This document shows, piece by piece, positions 26,701 through 36,311 of a stretch of 36,311 nucleotides of DNA. Source of the DNA: Gammaproteobacteria bacterium (GTDB lineage: Bacteria; Pseudomonadota; Gammaproteobacteria; DRLM01); contig CAKKSB010000025.1 in assembly GCA_919903055.1 (NCBI GenBank), positions 1 to 36,311 of the forward strand. The letters run 5' to 3'. Under the pieces are notes generated by a model, which was not told where the DNA came from, made no database searches, and saw only the letters and a program-made list of their open reading frames with translations. Each line of letters starts with the position of its first letter. The first letter of the stretch is position 1. Both the position numbers and the translations under genes were made by a program.

Positions 26701-27483
26701 ATGGGATTTCTACAAGGCAAGCGCGCGCTGATCGTCGGCGTCGCCAGCAACCGCTCCATCGCCTGGGGCATCGCCCAGGCCATGCACCGCGAAGGCGCCG
26801 AGCTGGCCTTCACTTATCAAAACGAAAAGCTGCTGTCGCGCGTGGAAAACGCCGCGGCGGAATGCCACTCCCAAATCGTCCTGCCCTGCGACCTGGCGGA
26901 TGATCGGCAAATCGAAAACGTGTTCGAACGGCTCAAGGAGCACTGGGATCATCTCGACGTCATCGTCCATTCGGCCGCCTATGCACCGCGCGAGGAGTTG
27001 GAGGGTGATTATGTGAACTGCACCACCCGCCAGGGTTTCATCACCGCTCACGAGATCAGCTCCTACAGTTTCACCGCCCTGGCCAAAGCCGGGCGCAAGC
27101 TGATGGCCGGCCGCAACGGTGCCCTGCTCACCTTGAGTTATCTCGGCGCCGAACGCGCCGTGCCCAACTACAACGTGATGGGCCTGGCCAAAGCGAGTCT
27201 CGAAGCCAACGTGCGCTACATGGCGCAAAGCCTCGGACCCGAGGGCATCCGGGTCAACGCCGTCTCGGCGGGGCCGATCAAGACTCTCGCCGCCGCCGGC
27301 ATCAGCGATTTCCGCAAAATGCTCGACCATGTCGCCCATCAATCGCCGCTGCGCCGCAATGTCACCATCGAGGAAGTCGGCAACGCCGGCGCTTTCCTCT
27401 GTTCTGATCTGGCCTCGGGCATCAACGGCGAAATTCTTTACGTTGACGGTGGCTACAACACCGTCGGCATGAGTATTTCTTAA
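26701..27483 (+). CDS. fabI: Enoyl-[acyl-carrier-protein] reductase (NADH) FabI
   Basis: [44 protein letters not shown]...[45 protein letters not shown]. The listed ORF 26518.. is extended upstream of the probable ATG at 26701. Confidence 0.95.
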   Translation: MGFLQGKRALIVGVASNRSIAWGIAQAMHREGAELAFTYQNEKLLSRVENAAAECHSQIVLPCDLADDRQIENVFERLKEHWDHLDVIVHSAAYAPREELEGDYVNCTTRQGFITAHEISSYSFTALAKAGRKLMAGRNGALLTLSYLGAERAVPNYNVMGLAKASLEANVRYMAQSLGPEGIRVNAVSAGPIKTLAAAGISDFRKMLDHVAHQSPLRRNVTIEEVGNAGAFLCSDLASGINGEILYVDGGYNTVGMSIS

Positions 27484-27542
27484 GCCCGCTTCATTCCGCG
27501 CGGCGGGCTGACGCCGCGCTCGTCTCATCGCAAAGGGCCGCC

Positions 27543-28757
27543 ATGCCGCACAAGCACGCCGCGATTTTGTTAGGGCTGATCGTCGTCAGCGTGATCGGCG
27601 GCGGCTTGTGCGGCTGGTTCTTCGGGCCGGCGATGGACAACATCGCTTGGCTGGGCACCTTATTTCTCAATGCGCTGAAAATGCTCATCGTTCCGCTGAT
27701 CTTGTCCTCGGTGATCAGCGGTGTCGCGTCCTTGGGCGATGTGCGCAAGCTCGGGCGCATCGGCGGCGTCACCTTGATTTATTTCATAGTCTCCACCGGC
27801 ACCGCCGTCCTGCTCGGGTTGATTATGGTCAATCTCATCCAGCCCGGCGCCGGCATGGACTTGCAGGGCGGCGTGGTGCCCGAGCGGGTGCAAGGCAAGG
27901 AAGACGTCGGCATCAGCGATATTCTATTGTCGATGGTCTCGCCCAACATCGTCGCCGCCGCCGCCAATATGGACGTATTGCCACTCATTCTCTTCGCCAT
28001 TTTATTTTCGGCGGCGCTGACCATGAGCGGCGAACCGGGACAATACGTCATCCGCTTTTCCGACGGCGTCAACGAAGCTTTGATGAAGATCGTGATCTGG
28101 GTGATGTACTTCGCGCCGATCGGTATCTTCGCGCTGGTGGCGGCACGCCTCGGCCAGGCGGGCGGCGGCGAAGCCTTTTTCGAGCAACTGCGCGGCGTGG
28201 GCATGTACGTGGTCACGGTGCTGAGCGGACTCACCGTTCATTTCCTATTGCTGATGGTGGCATTGATTTTCATCGGCCGGCGCGGCATCGATTTCTTCAT
28301 CACCATGCTGCGCGCCCTGTTCACCGCCTTCGGCACCGCGAGTTCATCGGCGACCTTGCCGCTCACCATGGAGTGTCTGCGCGAAAACAAAGTGGACGAA
28401 CGCGCCGCGCGTTTCGTGGTACCGCTCGGTACTACGGTCAATATGAACGGCACGGCTTTATACGAAGCGGTGGCGGCGATGTTCATCGCCCAGGCCTACG
28501 GCATCGATCTCAGCCTGGGGCAACAAGTCATCGTCTTCATCACCGCCACGCTGGCGGCGGTCGGCGCGGCCGGCATACCCGAGGCCGGGCTGGTGACCAT
28601 GGTGATCGTACTCAACGCGGTAGGCCTGCCGCTGGAAGGTATCGGCCTGTTGCTGGCGGTGGATTGGTTGCTCGACCGCTTCCGCGCCACCATCAACGTC
28701 TGGGGCGACGCGGTGGGCGCGGCGGTGGTGCAGCGTTTTCTGCCGGCTATCCTTTGA
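27543..28757 (+). CDS. Dicarboxylate/amino acid:cation symporter (DAACS family)
   Basis: 404 aa; TASSSATLPLTMECL, FVVPLGTTVNMNGTALYEAVAAMFIAQAYG, AGIPEAGLVTMVIVLNAVGLPLEGIGLLLAVDWLLDRFRATINVWGDA. Confidence 0.93.
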   Translation: MPHKHAAILLGLIVVSVIGGGLCGWFFGPAMDNIAWLGTLFLNALKMLIVPLILSSVISGVASLGDVRKLGRIGGVTLIYFIVSTGTAVLLGLIMVNLIQPGAGMDLQGGVVPERVQGKEDVGISDILLSMVSPNIVAAAANMDVLPLILFAILFSAALTMSGEPGQYVIRFSDGVNEALMKIVIWVMYFAPIGIFALVAARLGQAGGGEAFFEQLRGVGMYVVTVLSGLTVHFLLLMVALIFIGRRGIDFFITMLRALFTAFGTASSSATLPLTMECLRENKVDERAARFVVPLGTTVNMNGTALYEAVAAMFIAQAYGIDLSLGQQVIVFITATLAAVGAAGIPEAGLVTMVIVLNAVGLPLEGIGLLLAVDWLLDRFRATINVWGDAVGAAVVQRFLPAIL

Positions 28758-29040
28758 AGCGCCGCTCATCCAACCGACGTGCTGGTTTTTCTAAGCAGGA
28801 TAATGTAAACGCCGGACCGGCAGCAGATATGCAGTGCCGTGCACGTTAATAACTGAGCATCAATCGCAACAGTCTCGTCAATTCGCTTTCGAATCTCAAA
28901 ACCTGTGCGTACTCGTTCGAACCAAGCTCAGTAAAGTAAAGATGAGAGACATTCTTACATAACGATGGCTATCCTTGCTGTCACCGATCGCTTAGCTGGC
29001 TAGCGTTAACAGGACGTCAATCGATGCCGATGCCGCGCTA

Positions 29041-30951
29041 TTACATCTTATCGGGATAACGTTTGATATCGGTCTTGGCCTTGAGCGCTTTCACATAACC
29101 TTGAAACTCACTCTCGGCCCTGCCGCGCACCAATGTCTCGACCGTACTTTGTTTCGACGCGCTATCCACGCCGGCGGGATCGCCGTCCTTGACTTCATAA
29201 ACCGCCAGCACCGTGAAGTCGCCTGACGGTAATGATTTACCACCGAACAGCGGCTTGCCGGGCAACGGCCGTTGCAGACGGAAAGCTTCACCGATGATTT
29301 CCGGATTGACGTCCGCCGCCGCGCGGCCTACCAAGCCGGGGCGTACCCAAGCGAGGTTCAGCGACGTGGCCGCTGACACTATATCCTCGCCTTTTTCCAA
29401 GCGACTCAGCAAGGCGCGGCCGACTTCTTCAGTCTTTTTCTTGGCAGTTTCAATACGCAATAACTGCGATATTTCTTCGCGTACGGTTTCCAACGGCCGC
29501 ACCGCCTCGGGTTTGTGCTCCTTGATGCGCAGCACCACTTCGTGATCGGCGGCCAATTCGACGGCTTCGCTGTTATTGCCGCGCAGTAACACGTCATCGC
29601 CGAACGCAGCGGCGCGCACCTTGGGGTGGCTGGCGATGCCCGAACCCTGTTCCCGAGTAAATAATCCGCTGCTGTGGATTGGCAGGCGCAAAGTCTCCGC
29701 CGCCACGGTGAGATTGTCGGGATTTTCAAACGTCAGATTGTAAAGCTGCTCGGCCAACGCGAAATATTGTTCCTCGGCGCGCTGGCGCTTGATCTCTTGC
29801 GCCAATTGCGCGCGCACTTCTTCGAAAGGTTTGGACTGGCCGCCGCGCACGCTTTCAAGCTTGATGATGTGAAAACCGAACGCGCTGCGCACCGGTTCGC
29901 TGACTTGGCCTTCGGTCAAAGCGAAGCTGGCGTCTTCAAAGGCTTTGTCCATCGCGCCACGGCTGAAAAAGCCCAGGTCGCCGCCGTTTTGCGCGGAGCC
30001 GGGATCCTCGGAGTAATGACGGGCCAGATCGGCAAAGGATTCGCCTTTGCGTACCCGCGCCAAAATCTCTTGTATCTTGGTGCGCGCGGCGTCGATTTGT
30101 GCCGGCGGCGCGTCGCTGCTCGCCTGAATCAGGATATGCCGCGCCTGACGCTCCTCGGGCACCGAGAACTCGCTTTTGTGTTCTTCGTAACGCTGGCGCA
30201 AGACTTCTTCGGTAATCTGCTCGCCGCCGGCGAGATTGGCTACCGATAATTCGATGTAGTCGACGCTCACTTGTTCAGGGGTACGGAATTTTTCGCGGTT
30301 ATCTTCGTAATAGCGTTTGATCGCCTGCTCATCGACCTGCACTTCCGCGAGATATTGAGCGACCGGCACGATCAGATACCCCAGATCGCGGCGCTGCTCG
30401 CGCAAACGGATCAAGGCATCGACTTCGGGCTGGGTGACGAAAGCGGTATCCATCACGCCCTGCCGCAACTGCTGCAGCAATAAATCGCCGCGGATCGCCT
30501 GCTCGAAACCTTTTACCGACAAACCTTGCGAACGCAACAGATTATTGTAGCGTTCCTTGTCGAATTGCCCGTCGTTTTGCAACTCCGGTATGGCGCGAAT
30601 ATACGTCCCGACCCGCGTATCGCCGACCTGCATGCCGCTCTGCGCCGCGTTGAGCACCAACACTTCGCGATCGATCATGCCTTCGAGCACGTCGTTCTTC
30701 ATGCTCTTTTCGTCGAGCATCGCCGGATTGAAATTGGCGCCCAGCATGGCTTGCAGGCGCGCGCGCTGCTGTTGATAGGTCTGCTGGAATTGCGTGGCGG
30801 GAATTTCCTTGCCGTCCACTACCGCGACATTGACCGAGGCATCGGGACTGACGTATTCCTGTATGCCCCACAGCGCAAAGGTGGCGATTAAAAAAATAAC
30901 TATGACCCAGGCCACCCAGCCTTGAGCACGTTCGCGGATGAATTCAAGCAT
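29041..30951 (-). CDS. ppiD: Peptidyl-prolyl cis-trans isomerase PpiD (SurA_N-like / rotamase)
   Basis: Start MLEFIRERAQGWVAWVIVIFLIATFALWGIQEYV; parvulin domain RQARHILIQASSD...DLARHYSEDPGSAQNGGDLGFFSRGAM...VRSAFGFHIIKLE; located after hupB/tRNAs. The listed ORF start at 31056 runs into tRNA/terminator sequence. Confidence 0.94.
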   Translation of the reverse strand: MLEFIRERAQGWVAWVIVIFLIATFALWGIQEYVSPDASVNVAVVDGKEIPATQFQQTYQQQRARLQAMLGANFNPAMLDEKSMKNDVLEGMIDREVLVLNAAQSGMQVGDTRVGTYIRAIPELQNDGQFDKERYNNLLRSQGLSVKGFEQAIRGDLLLQQLRQGVMDTAFVTQPEVDALIRLREQRRDLGYLIVPVAQYLAEVQVDEQAIKRYYEDNREKFRTPEQVSVDYIELSVANLAGGEQITEEVLRQRYEEHKSEFSVPEERQARHILIQASSDAPPAQIDAARTKIQEILARVRKGESFADLARHYSEDPGSAQNGGDLGFFSRGAMDKAFEDASFALTEGQVSEPVRSAFGFHIIKLESVRGGQSKPFEEVRAQLAQEIKRQRAEEQYFALAEQLYNLTFENPDNLTVAAETLRLPIHSSGLFTREQGSGIASHPKVRAAAFGDDVLLRGNNSEAVELAADHEVVLRIKEHKPEAVRPLETVREEISQLLRIETAKKKTEEVGRALLSRLEKGEDIVSAATSLNLAWVRPGLVGRAAADVNPEIIGEAFRLQRPLPGKPLFGGKSLPSGDFTVLAVYEVKDGDPAGVDSASKQSTVETLVRGRAESEFQGYVKALKAKTDIKRYPDKM

Positions 30952-31042
30952 GATCGAGAGGCTCTCCCTCGTCGTTGTGAGACCGATGCGCGCCGGGGCG
31001 CCATCCCAAAAACGGGTATTGTATACACAGCGCGTTATAAAT

Positions 31043-31071
31043 GAAAAAGGGCACACTGGTTGAGTGTGCCC
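31043..31071 (-). terminator. Rho-independent terminator downstream of tRNA-Asp
   Basis: Minus strand: GGGCACACTCAACCAGTGTGCCC followed by TTTTTCAT. Confidence 0.8.
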
Positions 31072-31088
31072 TGTTCAGTTTTTCAATA

Positions 31089-31165
31089 TGGCGGAGTGGA
31101 CGGGACTTGAACCCGCGACCCCCGGCGTGACAGGCCGGTATTCTAACCAGCTGAACTACCACTCC
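31089..31165 (-). tRNA. tRNA-Asp (GTC)
   Basis: Reverse complement GGAGTGGTAGTTCAGCTGGTTAGAATACCGGCCTGTCACGCCGGGGGTCGCGGGTTCAAGTCCCGTCCACTCCGCCA; cloverleaf and encoded CCA. Confidence 0.97.
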
Positions 31166-31182
31166 TAAATCGTAAAACTTTT

Positions 31183-31258
31183 TGGTGGGTGCTGAGGGGA
31201 TCGAACCCCCGACATTCGCCGTGTAAAGGCGACGCTCTACCAGCTGAGCTAAGCACCC
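31183..31258 (-). tRNA. tRNA-Val (TAC)
   Basis: Reverse complement GGGTGCTTAGCTCAGCTGGTAGAGCGTCGCCTTTACACGGCGAATGTCGGGGGTTCGATCCCCTCAGCACCCACCA. Confidence 0.97.
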
Positions 31259-31288
31259 CAGCTGCCACCCACCCCTAAGGGCGGGCCG

Positions 31289-31561
31289 CTATTGTACGGC
31301 GTCCTTGAGTCCTTTACCAGCTTTGAACGCGGGAATCTTGGCAGCTTTAATTTTGATCGTCTCGCCGGTCTGGGGATTGCGTCCGTCACGCGCTTCGCGC
31401 TGGCGCACGCTGAACGTACCAAAACCTACCAAGGTGACTTGATCGTTGTTCTGCAACGCCTTGGTGATAGAGTCAACCAGCGCGTCCACCGCGCGGCCAG
31501 CGGCCGCTTTTGAAATGTCTGCCGACTCCGCAACCGCGTCGATCAATTCGGATTTATTCAC
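31289..31561 (-). CDS. hupB: DNA-binding protein HU-beta
   Basis: [36 protein letters not shown]...[48 protein letters not shown]; downstream of lon. Confidence 0.96.
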   Translation of the reverse strand: MNKSELIDAVAESADISKAAAGRAVDALVDSITKALQNNDQVTLVGFGTFSVRQREARDGRNPQTGETIKIKAAKIPAFKAGKGLKDAVQ

Positions 31562-31805
31562 CCTTTATTTCTCCTCGTTAGCATTATCTACGCCGATGCC
31601 TTATTACACAGCGCGCGTCGTCATTAAAAAGGCACCGCTGCGCTAGAGGCGCAATTTATACATCCCGCCCTCATGCCTGTCAAGCCGATGGCGTATTTTG
31701 TCAGGAAAAATTTTCGTTGAAATTAATTACAAACAAATCACGAGCACGCAACGCGGGCATTGCATAACGCCCCCTTTATATGCATGGCTGATTCAGGTGA
31801 CCGAC

Positions 31806-31838
31806 AAAAACAACCGGGCGCCTTACGACGCCCGGTTG
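31806..31838 (-). terminator. Rho-independent terminator downstream of lon
   Basis: Minus strand: AACCGGGCG-TCGTAAGG-CGCCCGGTT followed by GTTTTTGTC. Confidence 0.75.
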
Positions 31839-31854
31839 CGCACCTCTACTCAGA

Positions 31855-34293
<2,439 letters not shown>

Positions 34294-34539
34294 TATGGAG
34301 TACCTCTCATTGAATGACGCCCGCACCGACCCGGCTCTGCATAGAGCGAGGCCACGAATCTATAAGAAATGATAGTCACAATACCGCCCCTTGTCTGTCC
34401 CTAACTAACCCGCTTCCATCACTATGACTATCGACCTGGCTTCGCGAACTCTTGATGCCGAAACGACAACTTTACATATAGATGTGGCCGTCGGCGGGGA
34501 AGTTCAAGCGGCTTACCGGTATACCTTTTGATCGGACAT

Positions 34540-34566
34540 AAAAAAACCGCCCTGTAGGGGCGGCGG
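34540..34566 (-). terminator. Rho-independent terminator downstream of clpX
   Basis: Minus strand: CCGCCGCCCCTACAGGGCGG followed by TTTTTTTATG. Confidence 0.8.
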
Positions 34567-34610
34567 TATCCAGTGAAGATAGTCGGGAGCCCAGGCTCCA
34601 GCCGACATGA

Positions 34611-35897
34611 TCAGTCGGTTTGCCGGGCAAGCCGCGGGTTTTCGGTATTCTCGTAAATCATCAGCGGTTCGGAATCACCTTGTATGACATTGTCGTCCAC
34701 GATCACCTTGCACACTCCTTCCAGCGACGGCAGTTCGTACATGATATCCAGCAAGACATGCTCCATGATGGAACGCAGACCGCGCGCGCCGGTTTTGCGC
34801 ACCATGGCTTTGGTCGCGATCGCGCGCAACGCTTCGTCACGGAATTCCAATTCGACGCCTTCCATCTCAAAGAGCTTCGCGTACTGCCTGCTCAACGCAT
34901 TCTTCGGCTCGGTGAGTATCTGCACCAAGGCGTCTTCATCCAGTTCATCCAAGGTAGCCATGATCGGCAAGCGGCCGACGAATTCGGGGATCAAACCGAA
35001 TTTGATCAGGTCTTCGGGCTCGACACTGTGCAGGACTTCGTTGACATCCTTGCGGTCTTGACCGCTTTTGATTTCGGCGGAAAAGCCTATCCCGCTTTTT
35101 TCGGAACGCGACCGGATGATCTTGTCCAAGCCGGCGAACGCGCCGCCGCAGATGAACAGGATGTTGGAGGTGTCCACTTGCAGGAATTCCTGCTGGGGAT
35201 GTTTACGTCCGCCCTGCGGCGGCACGGAGGCGATGGTGCCTTCGATCAACTTCAATAACGCCTGCTGCACGCCTTCACCCGACACATCGCGAGTGATCGA
35301 CGGGTTTTCCGACTTACGGGAAATTTTGTCGATCTCGTCGATGTAGACGATACCGGTCTGAGCCTTTTCCACATCGTAGTCGCACTTCTGCAACAATTTT
35401 TGAATGATATTCTCGACGTCCTCGCCGACGTAGCCAGCCTCGGTGAGCGTAGTGGCATCGGCAATGGTAAATGGCACGTTGAGCAAACGGGCCAAGGTTT
35501 CCGCCAGCAGGGTTTTGCCGCTGCCGGTGGGGCCGATCAACAGGATATTGCTCTTGGAAACTTCGATCTCGTCCTTGGCCGGATCGCACTCGAGCCGCTT
35601 GTAATGGTTGTAAACCGCGACGGAGAGGATTTTCTTGGCTTTGGCCTGACCGATGACGTACTCGTCCAGGATCGCGTTGATCTCGCGCGGCGTCGGCAGC
35701 TTACTGCCCTTGCCGGCCACGGTCTTGTCCTGCATTTCTTCGCGAATAATATCGTTACAAAGCTCAACGCATTCATCGCACACAAACACCGAGGGACCGG
35801 CAATAAGCTTTCTTACCTCGTGCTGACTTTTGCCGCAGAAGGAACAATAGAGCAATTTTTTACCGTCTTCGCCTGAACCGTGTTTGCTGTCGCTCAT
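34611..35897 (-). CDS. clpX: ATP-dependent Clp protease ATP-binding subunit ClpX
   Basis: Zinc-binding N-terminus [55 protein letters not shown]; between clpP and lon. Confidence 0.97.
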   Translation of the reverse strand: MSDSKHGSGEDGKKLLYCSFCGKSQHEVRKLIAGPSVFVCDECVELCNDIIREEMQDKTVAGKGSKLPTPREINAILDEYVIGQAKAKKILSVAVYNHYKRLECDPAKDEIEVSKSNILLIGPTGSGKTLLAETLARLLNVPFTIADATTLTEAGYVGEDVENIIQKLLQKCDYDVEKAQTGIVYIDEIDKISRKSENPSITRDVSGEGVQQALLKLIEGTIASVPPQGGRKHPQQEFLQVDTSNILFICGGAFAGLDKIIRSRSEKSGIGFSAEIKSGQDRKDVNEVLHSVEPEDLIKFGLIPEFVGRLPIMATLDELDEDALVQILTEPKNALSRQYAKLFEMEGVELEFRDEALRAIATKAMVRKTGARGLRSIMEHVLLDIMYELPSLEGVCKVIVDDNVIQGDSEPLMIYENTENPRLARQTD

Positions 35898-36040
35898 AAA
35901 ACTAACCTCGTACGTACTACCGGTTCCTTTGCCCTCAGAATGCAGCTTTCAGTTCCAAGCTGCAAGTTTTTTCCTAATTCTTTCATCGGCCGCGCCCCGC
36001 TCTTCCTCAATGTACTGGCATGGAAACGGGCTCCGGGCGA

Positions 36041-36311
36041 TTATTCCTTCAACTCTTTGCGGGATTCCAATACGGCGTCAGTGATTCCGTACTCTTTAGC
36101 TTCTTTAGAGCCCATGAAGTTGTCTCGGTCGGTATCCAAACGAATCTTCTCAAGCGGCTGGCCGGTGTGTTTGGCCAAAATAGTATTCAGACGTTCACGA
36201 ATCAATAATATCTCGCGGGCATGAATGTCGATGTCGGAAGCCTGGCCTTGGAATCCGCCCAGCGGCTGATGGATCATCACCCGCGAGTGAGGCAAACAAT
36301 AGCGCTTGCCC
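36041..36311 (-). CDS. clpP: ATP-dependent Clp protease proteolytic subunit ClpP, 5' part cut off by window edge
   Basis: Open frame to window edge: [81 protein letters not shown]. Confidence 0.95.
   Translation of the reverse strand, partial: GKRYCLPHSRVMIHQPLGGFQGQASDIDIHAREILLIRERLNTILAKHTGQPLEKIRLDTDRDNFMGSKEAKEYGITDAVLESRKELKE

Noticed and set aside
27608-28849. 413-aa ORF overlapping the DAACS symporter gene on the same strand
   Set aside because: Arg/His/Gly-rich frame-shadow translation of a high-GC gene; the symporter frame has clear family motifs.
31183-31258. tRNA genes as integration site of a mobile element
   Set aside because: No integrase or direct repeat of the tRNA 3' end in the window; neighbours are conserved housekeeping genes.

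Overview
This is a chromosomal, high-GC window that looks gammaproteobacterial, mostly conserved housekeeping genes with a few accessory pieces. Reading left to right: lysS (partial), then prfB with its programmed +1 frameshift; a PDC-like membrane protein; egtD/egtB (ergothioneine-type) with a divergent DUF427 gene; a BepA-like M48 protease with TPRs; a TerB-like protein; a secreted multi-ankyrin protein. Next is the conserved dnaQ-rnhA-methyltransferase(yafS-like)-gloB-mltD neighbourhood. It is followed by an AT-rich island with an orphan membrane protein, and then a five-gene peptide-type ABC transporter operon. That operon encodes a membrane-tethered binding protein, two enlarged permeases and two consecutive dual-ATPase proteins. 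The window ends with fabI, a DAACS symporter, and ppiD - tRNA-Asp - tRNA-Val - hupB - lon - clpX - clpP (partial). Intergenic regions carry several small palindromic or MITE-like dispersed repeats. No CRISPR array, transposase, prophage or recognisable defence system was seen. The best candidate for something unusual is the ABC transporter operon (17.7-26.2 kb): four nucleotide-binding domains for one permease pair, a paired Cys motif in only one of the ATPase proteins, TM insertions in both permeases, and a coiled-coil-tethered binding protein. The second candidate is the AT-rich orphan at 17.0-17.6 kb.
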